Source of the DNA: Rosa chinensis
Lineage: Eukaryota; Streptophyta; Magnoliopsida; Rosales; Rosaceae
Assembly (NCBI RefSeq): GCF_002994745.2
Contig: NC_037089.1
Span: 77,710,347-77,774,346, forward strand
Direction: 5' to 3'
DNA: 64,000 nt
Below, one piece after another: positions 45,120 to 58,006 of the stretch. The notes under the pieces were generated by a model, which was not told the origin of the DNA, ran no database searches, and saw nothing but the letters and a program-made list of their open reading frames with translations. A program made the position numbers and the translations under genes. Each line of letters begins with the position of its first letter. Position 1 is the stretch's first letter.

Positions 45120-45567
45120 AAATTTTGATCAGAACTATAAGAAATGATATACCCTAATACATTCTTGGCATATAAGAATCGGCGGTAAGTAGAGATGTTC
45201 AAAGTCTACATGTATTTTAATCTGAAGTGAGAATCATATCAAATGAACCAATTTTTTATCAGAACTATAAGAAATCGTTACGGACGGTCAGCCCTCCTAA
45301 TATGATGTTCAATACCCTAATACATTCTTGGCATATAAGAATCAACGGTAGGTAGAGATGTCCAAACTCTACATGTATTTTAATTTGAAGCGAGATTCAT
45401 ATCAAATAGACCAACTTTTGATCAGAACTATAAGAAATCGATACGGAGGATCAGCCCCCCTAATACGATGTGCAATACCATAATACATTCTTGGCATATA
45501 AAAATTAGTGGTAGGTAGAGATGTCCAAACTCTACATGTATTTTAATCTAAAGCGAGATTCATAAGG
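45120..45567. repeat. ~162-bp tandem repeat, about three units
   Basis: Units are marked by TACATTCTTGGCATATA at about 45159, 45322 and 45483, preceded by ATCAGAACTATAAGAAAT and followed by TAGAGATGTCCAAACTCTAC. Neighbouring units differ at several positions. No coding role is seen. Confidence 0.85.
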
Positions 45568-48129
45568 TTAACAACATATATTGTGTGACGTGAAACACTT
45601 GTGGCAATCACGTTTTATACATTTTGCAAACCGCTCAGCAACATAATAAAAAAACTAATCATCTAACAGAATCATCAATTAGTAAATAAGTGAAGAAACT
45701 CAAATCATTATAAACACTTTGACCGAAATTTCATTTTTTTTCAATGTAAAAGTAAACACCTTACACATTTTTTTGGTTGATAATTTTCACAAACTTGATA
45801 GTCTTTCAAAAAATGATGACTATTTTCGTGAATCTCGTTTGTTTAATTTCATGAGTAATTTATAAAATGGAAAGAGACGATGAGTCGCTAGCAATGGTCA
45901 ATTGGTTGGCACTATCATACTTGCTACCAACCAGGCAGCCACTGCAACCATCTTTATTGGGTGAATCATGAATGAGATATCCAGCTATATATTATTGATC
46001 TGAATGGGGGGTCGGAGAAACAACTGTGAAATAGAACCGTCTAAATACAAATACTAAGGACATCCATTATTGAAAGAATAACAAATAGCAAACCCTTTCA
46101 CGGCTTTTCTCATCTGAAGCAAAGTTGAATCAGATTCCAGACATCAATCTTCATAACAGATTATGATTGTAAACTTGCTAAGATATCAACACTAATTTCC
46201 TGAGATTGCCACTTAAGTAAGCAAAGCATATATATCACATGCTTGTTGAGTACTAAAATCAAGGTTAAAGACTTGCTTGAAGGTGATTCCAAGTCAGTGA
46301 TTGAGTTTATTCCTTGCAGAATTCGTTATAATCAGACCTAGCTTAGCCCGTCTTTTGATTTGAAACATATTTTAGTGGGATTCAAACTTTGTTGCGAGTG
46401 TCGGTAGAGTTAATCTTAAGATTTGGAAATAAACATTGCTGCATGATCCCCTTGGAAATAATGTTAAGTAGGATTCCACTAGTCATTGTCCCTCATGGTT
46501 ATTTGCAATGGCGATATCAATTCTACTAGTGTTGCTCATTTGGCTTTCTTGGATTCTGTCGGTCTTCGGGGTTGAATGTTAGCAGTTCCAAGTGTGATGT
46601 TCAATGAGATTGGTATAGAGATAAAACTGCTCCTATTCATTATTGGCCAAGTTAATCCAATTTTTTTTGCCCAAGAAATTAGCTTGGTCTAGCCTTTGTG
46701 TTAGGAGCCGCACTTGTAATGCTGCAAGCAACCTTGTCCAAGGTCATTAGTCAAGCCTTTGGTTGGTTTGCTTGTGTGCTAGGGATGTTTTGGTAATTTA
46801 CAAATTATGTAATTTATTTTATTTTAGCATTAGTCTTCTCGACCTTTTTCATGTTTCCTCCTGTTATGTTCATGTAAGGCCGATATGCTCTTTGGGGAGG
46901 AGTTCCTAATCGGCATAGTTTGGACTAGTGAACTAGTATAGGTAAGCACATGTATTTTTTCCTCCCTTGCCATCTTACCATCAATAAAAAAAGAATTATT
47001 CAATCATCTGTGTCTCGTGAGATTGCCCTTTGATCTTTCCTTTCGATTAATCATTATTCTTCGTGGTTGCCCAACGTTTATATAATTGTGCTCTTGCTTG
47101 TTGCTAGCACTATTTTAATATCGTGTGGGTTTCATTGTTCCTTGCAAGGTACTCACTTGGCTGACTTGCTTGCTAGCAAGTGCCGCACGGTCTGCTTTGC
47201 ACATTGCAAAGTTTGGCCCGTGATACTTTGCCTTTCGTATTGCCCGAGAAATTTGCTGAAGTTGCGGGTGCTCTGGGGTTGAAACAACTTCACATTTCGA
47301 AAGCTTTAATGCTCTGACACCCACACACATGAAACAGAGACACAAACTTCACATTCTATGCACCACCGGTCAGTCATCAATGAAAAAAGTGAAACCGGTG
47401 GTATTGGTTTCATCTCCACCTCATTTATAGTTTTTATAACTAGAGCTTAGTTCAAATATGAATGAGAAATAAAGAATTTACCCAATAATTTGTAATCTTC
47501 CCTCCATGAATTATTGAGAAGCATACACGCATCGTTAGAGAAGAGGATGGAGGTACCATAAACAACAAGTCGCCTTGGAGCAAACCTTCCTTAAGGAAAC
47601 CTTCCTCGAGCTAAACATTGTCGAGCTAGTCTTTCTCAAGCATCGTCGATTGAAAGCTTAACTTTGATCACATTGTCGGTCAGTTGTGACATGTTGGCAA
47701 GTTATAATTTCAACATTGTAAAATATCATGGGTTTAATTCTCACTGACATATGCAAAGGTGGGGTGGGCTAAAGTTAATTTTTTTTTTTTTAATAGATTG
47801 CAATGATCAATGGAGATGAGAGGGGGTACTTGCAAAAATCTCTCTTATGCCCAAATCAGAACCTTTATTATCAACTAGAAATTGCCTACACCTGATGGGT
47901 GTGGGAGACTGGGAGTAATGGGTAGTTATGCTTAGAGTGGGTAGTTTTAGGAAATTTTTTTAATTAGTTTTTTATTTTGTTTATTATTTTTTGACACGTT
48001 TGTCCCTGATGAATAAAATGTTATTCATGATATTTTAATCTTTGAGGGTTCAAAAGGTAAAAAAAAATCAAGTTTGGCTAACAAACCTTTTTTCTTAATA
48101 ATAGTATAGATAAGTGAGATAAGTGATTG
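45568..48129. other. No intact gene; weak RNase H-like relic near 46260-46420
   Basis: AT-rich DNA. A plus-strand stretch near 46265-46325 encodes KVKDLLEGDSKSVIEFIP, reminiscent of the LINE RNase H (RVT_3) motif LEGDS, but stops follow quickly. Nothing else is supported. Confidence 0.35.
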
Positions 48130-48820
48130 CTCCGAGAAAGCAGGCGAGAGAGATCTAGGGTTTGGAAAGACAGGGGTTAGCGTTGTGGCTTGTCCGACGG
48201 CGCCCCCGCATTGACAGCGACTTCCTGCCTAGTCGATGAGTGGTGGGTGTTGCCGGACGGGTTCCTGGGGCTTTAGGATTTTTCTTTTTCTCTGGTTTTA
48301 GGTGGTCGTGGATGTGTATGCCTTTTCTTCTACCTCAGGTAGCGGCGCAGAAGTTGGTAAAGGGTGCTCGACTATCGGTGACGGGAAGGTGGTCAATGAC
48401 CAGATCGTGGTAGTGGCAGGCCATGGATTGTATGGCAGTGGTTTCTTTTTTGAGGCCTATGGCTGGGTGGAGGTTCGAGTTTTTGAAAGGGGTTCTCGAA
48501 TTGATGGGAAGCCGGTTTGGTTTCAGGTCAATTCGGGATGGATTTGCACAATGGGTCTGTCATGAGTTCAGCCAAGGAGGATGGTGGTGGCCTGAGATCT
48601 CAAGCTTGTCATGGCAGAGTACTTGGCTTGGGTGTCTTCAGTGGGGCGCACTCATTGTAGCCCACTCATGGTGGCTTGCCGGTGGTTTGTTGTCAATGGT
48701 GAGGAAGATGGAAGTGGTTCAACATAGCTTAGTACTTTATTTTATTAGGTTTTTATTTTTTAGTTTTTGGTTAGTTTTAATAAGTCCCTCCTCCTTTGAG
48801 TGAGGGTTTTGGTGGTCTTC

Positions 48821-50603
48821 TGTCACACCCTAACCCTGAAAACTGCAATTCTATTTTTTTATATTTTGAGTAAGGGTGTGAATAGCTTTTAATGTCAAAG
48901 ATAAAAAACACTTTGGCAAATAAAAACTATATTGAAAAAAATTGACAATCAGAGGTGACTTGTGGTTGAACTCTTTATTACATAAGTAAGTACTTACAAG
49001 AGAAACAAAAGAAAGTTTAGGAAATAAGCTTTATTGTACAAAGATAAAACAAAACAGTAAACTAAAAATTTATTTCTCCTTCTCCTACTTCCAGATTTCC
49101 AGAAATTAAATTCTAACCCTCAAGAGCATGATCTGCACAATATCATAAAATGGGTGAGCTTAAAGCTCAGTAGAGCAAACCTCAAACATATAATTAGTGA
49201 TGATGCAATACAGAAAATAACTTCTTATACTCTGGTTGTTAGTAATCTTGTACTAATCTCGGTCACCAGTGTCTTCTTGCCAAACAATAGATCGTTTTAT
49301 CAATAATAATTGAAAGGGCTTCTCTCCCCAAGTGCATATACCATTGGCTGACATTGCTGGTCCCTTATGAGTATTAGACTCAACTACACAACCATTTTCA
49401 CTCTTTCTTCAAGCTAGGATTAGATAAAATAACATGATAATGAACTAAACAAATATTTTACACAACATAAACAATCTGATCAGTAGCAAATATCACTCAA
49501 AATCATATCAATAGACTAATATAATCAAACTTGAGGTTCCCCAAAACTTCCCCTACCTTAAACCTGATTTAGTAAAGCTGAGACTTTGTTTCCAGACCTC
49601 TAAAGACTTGTCTCCAGTCCCTCCTATATCCAGATTCTCTAACTTGTTTTTCTGCTCTCTTTTCTAACTTGTGTTTTCTTACTGCAGGTAAAGGCCTCTT
49701 TTATACTAGAAGATGTAATAATTAAAACCTATAAGTAGACTATCCACCTCCTGTTTAGCTTAGTCAGTTAGATAAATATTTGGAGCAGCTTATTGCCAAC
49801 TCCTGCTTAGAAAGTTCATCTGAGGATTATCCCAAACTGCCAGCTCCTGCTTTGAGGTTGTTGCCCAAGTTTTAAGTTGCTCTAAGAGCAGCCACCTGCT
49901 TCACATACTTAACTTTATGTCTGCAGGTTCTTAATTGTGGTTAGAAGTGTGTACACATGTGTTTCCAACAAGCTATTAGGTGACACAACAGTTAAATAAA
50001 ACAAAATAACATTCCAGATTTTTTTCTTTCTTCTAATGTGTTTTTATGCATGTGTTGCAGGTTTTAACAAGATTTCCAGCCAAAGAGACTCAAGAAGAGG
50101 GAACACAACGAGCTAAAGACAATTGCTGGAAATTTTTGCACTTTTGCAAAATGTAATGGCAGCAAGCCAAGGAAGTTATAAGTACGAAATATAAATAAGA
50201 AATTGATGTATTGTGACATTTGGAAACATGTATTAATGTAAATATAGTACTTATTGTAGCTATCTATGTAACCTTATTGAAACCTATGCACAATCTGTAC
50301 TATTTTTTTCTTTTCTTTTTGACAAAGAATGTAAATAGGTAAATGTTTGCTTTTGTTTTTAAGAAACACTTGTGTTCTACTCTAGCATTTTGTTAACAAA
50401 AGCTAGTTGATTTTTGAGTTATAAAAACAAATAAACCAAAATCAGCAGGGATCAAACAATTCATCATTTATAACCCCATACACAAAGCTAGACCCTCGAT
50501 ATTTTATTATTCTTTTACTAAAACAAATAAGTATCTAGCTATAACATAATTTAGTGGTGGTAAACTAGACTTTTATTAACTTAAGCCAAATCAAGTCTTC
50601 ACA
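48821..50603. mobile_element. Solo LTR inside the retroposon
   Basis: 1783 bp starting TGTCACACCCTAACCCTG and ending GTCTTCACA, with TCTTC on both sides (48816-48820 and 50604-50608). The TG...CA ends and 5-bp target fit a solo LTR; the TGTCACACCC start is familiar from plant Ty3-type LTRs (recollection, not checked). A short open run after an AG at 50058-50060 ends at a TAA near 50155 and is not supported as a gene. Confidence 0.65.
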
Positions 50604-51090
50604 TCTTCCCTATTGGTTGTGTCATTGTTATGGTGTCATCTTCAGGGACTAACTGTTTTAATTTTGATGTTTTCTTGTTGTCAATGTAACGGGGAGATGT
50701 CCCTGCACGTATACTGGCGGTATTGGTATATGGTGTGGAAGGGGATTAGTCTCTTCTTGAGGTTGGCTGTAAGGATGTATCAGGACTCCTAGACCCTCGA
50801 TATTTTATTATTCTTTTACTAAAACAAATAAGTATCTAGCTATAACATAATTTAGTGGTGGTAAACTAGACTTTTATTAACTTAAGCCAAATCAAGTCTT
50901 CACATCTTCCCTATTGGTTGTGTCATTGTTATGGTGTCATCTTCAGGGACTAACTGTTTTAATTTTGATGTTTTCTTGTTGTCAATGTAACGGGGAGATG
51001 TCCCTGCACGTATACTGGCGGTATTGGTATATGGTGTGGAAGGGGATTAGTCTCTTCTTGAGGTTGGCTGTAAGGATGTATCAGGACTCC
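50489..51090. repeat. Tandem duplication, 2 x 301 bp
   Basis: 50489-50789 and 50790-51090 appear identical. Each unit joins the last 115 bp of the solo LTR to 186 bp of the host retroposon, so the duplication arose after the LTR insertion and is recent. Confidence 0.93.
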
Positions 51091-51331
51091 TGGAAAAAGT
51101 TGATCGATTGTAGCCTAGAAGAAAGGGCGATTCATGTAGTTAGAGTTGAGCCTCTATTGGCTCATGATATCTGTAACCGCTGGTTCTATAGTAGGGGTAT
51201 GAGTAGGTCATCTTCTCTAGTTGGAGTAGTTGGGATTTTATGGTGTCATCTCCATCTTTGTAATCTTTTGGATTAATGGAATTTCTTATTTTCAAAAAAA
51301 AAAAAAAAAAAAGAGTAAGAATAAGTGATTG

Positions 51332-54300
51332 AATTACGTACTTACCATACCCACTCTTTAAGCTATTTATAGTGCCTCAAACTTTATCCGAATGTTACTT
51401 GCAGCTTGGGCCGCAATTGTCTCGCCGCACGTCTCTCAAGCTGAGACATGCACCGCGATGATAGGTCGTACACATCAATGGCTCGAGACCACGTATTACT
51501 CGATCCTCATATGATGGAGTCTATTACTGTATGTATAAGACCAAGTGCTTTGGAGAAGTAGTTAACTCACTCGCGATTAAGTTTCTCGAGCCTTGGTCCC
51601 CTCAAGGCTATATATCCTCGAGGGATACACCATCGAGGGATACATAAGCAAGGTTGAGTAGAAAATCTTTACAAAGCTCAATGTGGTTGGAGGAAAAACC
51701 CAATTCCAGCGTGTTCGGCTCTCCTCTTCAATACTACACCATGAACGATTATGGAGGGTGGTGGATCTTAAGCATTGGCCAGATTTTGGGACCAATATCA
51801 TGGTCGGAGGTGCCGCGGGTAGTAACCGTTGACGCGCTAGTGCTTATCATTGTAGGTGAATGTAATAGGCTCCACACATGAAATTTACAGATCAAGTCTC
51901 TACCTCTCATAACTTTTATAACCGGAGCTTAGTGGAGTCTGAACGAGGAATGTAGAATTTACCTCAAAAAATTTTCAACCAAAATTTTACAATTATGTTT
52001 TCTCCCTCCACAGATCAATATGTTTGGTGACATTAGAACCACAAAGACAGAGAAACACAACCAAGTGGTGACGGAACTCGAGTAAGCAAGAAGAATCCAC
52101 TTGCAATCTGTTTAGGTTCTGCTTTGGGTTCTCCTCTTGATCAATTAGATGTGCATGGTTGGTGGCGCTAGAATCACAAAGAAAAGAAGAATACAGTTCA
52201 AGTAGTGACGGAGCTCGAGGTAGCTGGAGGGAAGAATAACCCTATTGCAACCACTTTAGGTTCTTCTTTCTTCGATACACCGCCATGAGTGGTTACAGAG
52301 AATTGTTTAACCAGGACAGTTACTAACTCGGTGGACCGATTCCATTACCAATGGTGATGCAGGGTGACACAAGAGCAGAGAAAAAACCGATTCATTCACG
52401 GCCCCGTTTCGCTCTCTAACGGACCAGTTCTCATTCTAAAAGTTTCATCAGTACATACTGTTCCAAAAGCAAGACCATTTAAACAGAGATCAGAGGGTCG
52501 TTCATCACCAAATTCTATCTCAAGTGTTTCATATACTGCATGCTTGCTACTGGACAGAGCACTGATATAAAATCAGTCAATTTAAGTTCTCAATTCCTTA
52601 AACTTCGCTCTCGTCTTTTTATCTTGCTCTATTTTCCTCTACATTCTTGATAGTTTGATGCATTGTTACATTAATAATTACTCAATTTGTTCCAACATCT
52701 TGCTCTGTATGCAGAATAGTAAAACACTAAACAATGAAAAACAGTTCAATAAAATCAAATCAAATTGACAATGAAATTTTACAATAGCAAAAATGTAGTG
52801 CTGTTATTTAACTCCACTCTCTATAGAACTAGAGATGAAGCTGATAGACAACACACAATTTATGAGTTTTTCAGACTCTACCAGCTACTGAACAGGCTAT
52901 GAGTATAGTAAAACTCAATTGAAAACGTCAAAAGCAAACAAAGTAGTCACAAAATCTTCAATTCAAAGCATTGTAGTAAAAAATGCCTCAGTAACAAAGG
53001 TTTCTGTCAATGGAAAATAGCTTCCACGAGTAGGTTCTCCCTGCAAAACAGGGTCTCGCTTCCACTACACCTCAATCACGTTGGATTGTAACCATCACCG
53101 GCATCATAACACAAAACCCTAAAACCAAAACATAAAGCAAATCAAAAACCTCAGTTAAATCCATTGAAGTCATATGAAATGTAGCTTCACCAAGGGGTTC
53201 TCCCTTTTCAGGGTCTCGGCTACACTACACCTCGAACAATCGGATTAAATCATCATCGGCCTCATAAATCAAGAAACAACGATTAAACTTTTAACGAAAC
53301 AATTAGGCTCAGAGTATAAGACAGCTCTCTCTATCACGAATTTTCTGAAGCAGAACTGGCATAAAGCTGTAAAATTAATCATCACCGCCACAATTTTCAC
53401 CAAAAAGATCCAAACTTTTTCAATAACAAAAATCAGAAAAAAAAAAATGGCTCATATCAAGAAATTCAACCATTGATTATCATGTTATGCTTCACAGATT
53501 GCTCTCAGAAGCGCGGATAATTTGTAATCATAGCCACAAATTCAAAACAATCAACAGTAAAATCAAATATAGCGGACGTTTTTAGAGGTAAAATCATGGG
53601 CAGAGATAAACCCCCACGTGTAGACACCGCAAGTGAATGTGTGCCTCCATGACTAGCTTTGATTTCATGGATTTTATCAAAAAACAAGCTAAAGGTGTGT
53701 CGAGGCACCAAAATTGAAATTGAAAGTAAAAAAAGCAAAGGAGGAATAGAGGAGGAGATGTAGCCGTCGATTTGACACAGACAAAGCTGTAGGAAAGAGC
53801 GAAGCTAAACTGCAACACTTGACGGCGCCGTTTTAGCACGAGCATTGGGGCTTTCTTCTTCAGCGATAACTCTCAGAGAAGCCCGGGGTGCATCGTGCGT
53901 GCTTATTCAACCACATTCAAACTTAAATCTAAATCAAAGCAAGAACAAAACTTTCACGGAGGATTTGGAGTTAATTGGAACTGAAGACCTAGAAGAGAGG
54001 CTACGGGATTTCTTGTGATGTTGAAGATGCTGTGGGGGTTGTTTATATAGGGAATCGAAAGCCCAAACACAAACCCTAGGGCTTCCTTTGCCTTTTGCTT
54101 ACCGGTTCTATACGGCGCCGTTTCCTTGGTTTCTTGCCACGTCATTTCGCCTCATTTTTATAGCAAATTCTCTTTCCCTATAATAATTACACAAATGAAA
54201 ATTAGTAAAAGTCATATAATATTTCACGGTAGATCAGTTAAGTGGTAAAAAAATTCAATTTCGTATAAGGTATGAGATCGTCAATTCAACTCAAAAATGT

Positions 54301-54775
54301 CATGTTCTAGTGATTTAAAAGATAAAGAAACATCTTATCGCAACCGTTTCAGTGAAAAGAGTATTAACGTGAATGTTACAGTAGTTTTCATTTTTGTTCG
54401 GTATCTTTTTCAGTTTTGATACATAGAAATAAATAAGAAATTAAATTTATTACATAGAATGATCCCACTTCCCCTAATCTTCTCTTTTTCCCTCGTGCTT
54501 TTCTAGATGTTACAATTTCCTGCCTCAAACTTCCGGGCAAAACACAACAAGACAACTCTTGTTGCATATCTTTCACTAACAAAAATCTCAAATACATTTT
54601 CAATCCACTAACACACAACTACGTACAATTTCAAGTAAGCTCAACTTTTGAGTCGAAAACAGGTCAAACAAAACTCTTTCCATACTGCTGGAATTTGGGA
54701 GATGGCTCTAAGCAGCTACAAGGGCCGGTATATGTTTCTGTCACCAAAACTTGAGACATCTCATAAGACACAAGG
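51332..54775. other. No gene supported
   Basis: Several short frames exist without domains. Two related stretches near 52015-52130 and 52138-52268 share GTGACGGA(A/G)CTCGAG and TTTAGGTTCT motifs. A ~90-bp motif occurs twice at 53018-53107 and 53180-53266. The region 53600-54150 has a GC-rich minus-strand leader-like composition with GGCGCCGTTT motifs (near 53824 and 54113) but no convincing coding sequence. Confidence 0.4.
53018..53266. repeat. Duplicated ~90-bp motif with a small hairpin
   Basis: Copies at 53018-53107 and 53180-53266 share TAGCTTC, a GGTTCTCCCT...AGGGTCTCG hairpin, CACTACACCTC and an ATCATC/CATCACCGGC end. The hairpin loop differs in length while the stem is kept. On the minus strand copy 2 begins with GATGATGA, which resembles a C box, and holds a CTGA, which resembles a D box. 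This is suggestive of a small structured RNA but far from proof. Confidence 0.4.
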
Positions 54776-57102
54776 TCATACTATCTTCCATGTTAGATGC
54801 CGGTATCCAGCCCACTTGGCAGCAAGCCGAATTCCAATAGCTAAGGCTGCGCCCAACAAGGGCAATGGAAGCTTCCTGTTGGTCACTACAACATCTTCCT
54901 TTCTTTCAGGAAGCTTCTTCGAATGGTTATAAATGGCCAATGCCAGAAACAATGGTATAACCAAAACTCTAATCCACGGTTCTCCAACAGCAGCCAGCAC
55001 AGCAGCGCAAGGCAATGCAGATGTAACATCATCCCTCTTTTTCACAAATCGTGAGTAACCATACAAACCCACTAGAATCGTGTAGAAGAAAGGCTCTGAG
55101 ATGTAATTAAACACAACTGCATAGCCTACTACTCCAGATAACGTGAGCAGAATAGGTTGGCAGTTTGCTGAGTTTGGAACGACAGCTTCTGCAATAGCAA
55201 GAACAGCTGAAGCCAGCATGATAACTGTAGTCAACTCTCGAATTGGAGCGTATGCTACTATGCCAGAGTAGTAAGCGCGAACAGCATAGATAGTTGTTTC
55301 TACGAATCTGATCGTGTAAGTGATAGGATCACCTATGAAATGGAAGATAAGGGCCAAGCAAAGCTTCAAGAGGTATCCCACAAATTGGACAACAGCCAGT
55401 GCACCCCTTTTCCAGTTAGATAACTCTAACAAGACAGCTCTCCATGCATAGATGAGGAAGGCCAATGCTGCACATCAATAACATATAATCGTTAAGGCAG
55501 TCGCAAATGCTATGTATTGTTTACAAGCAATTCAATATAAGAATTCTTTATGGGGTTCCACTGAGGATTTAAGAGTTATACTGAGTTAGTGTGTTTTATG
55601 ATACTACTACTGAGTTCATATAACAGTAACTATAATGATTAACCAGCAATTCAAAAAAATAACTGCATGGGCATTTACCAAGGCTTTAAGAGTTATAAGA
55701 AGTAATTTACTTCGTTTTATGATACCACTACCCAGTTCATATAACAGGAACTAGAATGATCACAAGAGAAGAGTTGGCTCACAGATCTGTTTAAACTGAC
55801 TATAGAAACCAGCACTTTCTTCACTGTGCTAAATGATATCTAAATTTCTTCAGCACCAAGAATCAGCAAAACCTTTTATCAGAAAGAAAACTCATTGTGA
55901 AAGAATACCCTCAAGAATGGTGAAGTAAGAGACACCAATATGAGGACTTGTCCAATTCTACCCCCTCCACGGTCCACACAATTCATACACATAAAAATAC
56001 GAAACCACACTTCAACGGTTTCGCTGAAACTCTGCCAATAACCTTACTTGTGTTATAGACTTATAGCATATGAGAATGAATCACTGATGTTAATGCCAGA
56101 GCATGCATAGTTGCAGAACACTTCTTCAAACACTAAACTATTACTAAACACCATCCCTTTCATGAAAACATGCTGCTGAGATCTTGTGTCTTTCTTCTCA
56201 AGTAATACTTTAAAGAGATGCCTAAAGAATCAAAGCCCCTATCACAGTCTTTGAATGGTAGTGATTAGTGGCATTCTAATAGTTTTTCTTTTCAGATATA
56301 ATATGGTTTAATTTCAGTCTTTTCAGCTTCAGAGATTATGTAGCAAGCAATCCCAAATTTGAGAAAGGCATAGTAATAAATGTGAACATATGCTTTCTAA
56401 CACTAAAAAAATCAACTAATATGTATTTGTACTTGCATGAAAACAAGAAATCCAGTTTATTAATCATAATGTCAATGATATTGCTTCCCACAATCATTCA
56501 ATGGATATCATCACAAGTAAAACCAGAACATTCCCAACTTGCTTAGCTAATGAGATATCGAGAATTCATATATTGTGCTCAAATAAGCTCAAATATTAGA
56601 CCCACATAGTTAATTCTCACTCTTAAGTAAATGTTAGTGTCCCAATTCCATACAATCCCAAAGATTCAAGCTTTCATTTTGCTCACTTTTCCAACCATCA
56701 GCAATTTCCCAGAAAACACCAAAAAGATAGAGAAAGGGAGTGAAGCATTTTACCCACAAACCAAGGCCACCTCACTGGAGGGTCAGGAGCTTCTTTGGTC
56801 AAGTACCTAAACCGCTCCGGCATAGTACTCTCCCCCCTACTTTCTTCCTCAGCTTCATCAACGCCATCCTCTTTTGCACTCACACGAACCCTTAACTTCC
56901 TTTCCAACAAAAACCCAATTGCTTTCCCTGAAAACCCAGGAAAATTATGGGTTTGGTTTGTGCTCAAAGATTGGATTTTGGTTGAAGAGCGAAAGGGAAT
57001 GGTTTGGTTATGAAGTCGAGTGGTGAGAGGAGAGAAAGAAGTGATTTTGGGTCTGAGAAAAGAGGGGTTTGGAGAGGTGAGGATGGGAATGGTGGTCGCC
57101 AT
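54776..57102 (-). CDS. Plastid-targeted multispan membrane protein (EMB1923-like?)
   Basis: Two exons, 56754-57102 and 54776-55467, join in phase 1 across a 1286-bp intron to give 1041 nt (346 residues). The first ~75 residues are rich in Ser, Thr and Arg with few acids, like a chloroplast transit peptide. A conserved-looking segment follows (MPERFRYLTKEAPDPPVRWP), then about six hydrophobic stretches, including ALAFLIYAWRAVLLEL, VIMLASAVLAIAEAVV and VLVIPLFLALAIYNH, and a basic C-terminal tail. No enzymatic motif is visible. The best guess, from memory and from its closeness to an NDB1-like gene, is the EMB1923 protein (At4g28210), which adjoins NDB1 (At4g28220) in Arabidopsis. The gene structure is solid; the identity is tentative. 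Confidence 0.85.
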
Positions 57103-58006
57103 GGCCTGGGATTAGAGAGGTTTAGGCTCTGCTGCCATTATCAGTATCAGAGATTGGAGTAGCAGAAATTGGTTGCTGGGGTTTTGAAGGTTTTGACTTT
57201 CTCACCATCAAGCCCAAAGTTGATAAAATGATCCACATCTAAAATGTCCAGCCCACAAAAAACCCATTTCCTTTTCTTTTTTTTCTTTTTTTGGGATACA
57301 AAACCCACTTCTTTTTTCTTTTCTTTTTTAATTATAGTCGGAAAATGTAAAGAAAACTAGTGAAAAAAAAAATCAAAAAATGGAGGAGGACTGGAGGGCC
57401 ATGTTCTTGAACATATAATTTAAGCAGTAGCACATTACCAGTTCCTGTTTTTTTCTCTCTCTCTTTTAATTGAAGCATTTGTTTGGGCGGGGCATGTTCT
57501 ATAATGTGTGTTATTCCAGAACTGAGATACATTATGTACTGGATTTCGGAGCAATTCACTACACAAGTACATATGTAATTCAATGTGCCTGCAGCATTCC
57601 GGGAAAACATAATGCAAATGGAGAATGAAATTGTAATGTGCGATTTTATTCGTGTAAGAATCATGAAATAATGCAGTAATGATGAAGATCATATAAAAAA
57701 TTTGGGACTATATCAGTAGCTTTAGTATACAGCAATTCAATTTTTGAGGTTGATTTGTAGGCAAGACATCTATACAGACAAAAGAATTAACCCTTTCCAA
57801 ATTGTCTGACCTCTCCCAAAAATACTGGTTCTCCACTCTCCAAATTCTTCATTCATATACTTCTTGGGGGAGTGCTCAACATCACAAACTGCTGCATAGT
57901 TTTGCATCCTCATGTAGGTTCTCAATTGGCTTTAAGTAGTTTCCACACCTGGTAATCTTGAAGAGTTGTGGTCTGCCTCACACGCCACACCTAATAATCC
58001 ACAGTA
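57103..58006. other. Intergenic, no gene seen
   Basis: The space between two minus-strand genes holds the 5' region of the membrane-protein gene (57103-57200) and the probable 3' region of the PPR gene. A pyrimidine-rich stretch lies at 57270-57330. No repeat or RNA gene was recognised. Confidence 0.5.

Larger units (their letters stand above)
48130..51320 (+). mobile_element. Poly(A) retroposon, later split and partly duplicated
   Basis: ATAAGTGATTG lies directly before 48130 (48119-48129) and again at 51321-51331, just after an A-run at 51294-51312. The similarity may extend a few bases leftwards. A long target-site duplication plus a 3' poly(A) tail indicates LINE-mediated retroposition. 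After removing a solo LTR (48821-50603), its 5-bp target copy and one 301-bp duplicate, about 1.1 kb remains. It starts CTCCGAGAAAGCAGGCGAG with a TCTAGGGTTT motif like a plant 5' leader. No long ORF or known domain was recognised, so it may be a non-autonomous LINE or a retrocopy of a non-coding or decayed transcript. Confidence 0.6.

Noticed and set aside
48302..48803. Two plus-strand frames in the retroposon
   Set aside because: They overlap in different frames, have no recognised domain and one ends at ordinary non-coding sequence.
53954..54145. 63-codon minus-strand frame
   Set aside because: No domain, and no partner exon or conserved context visible.
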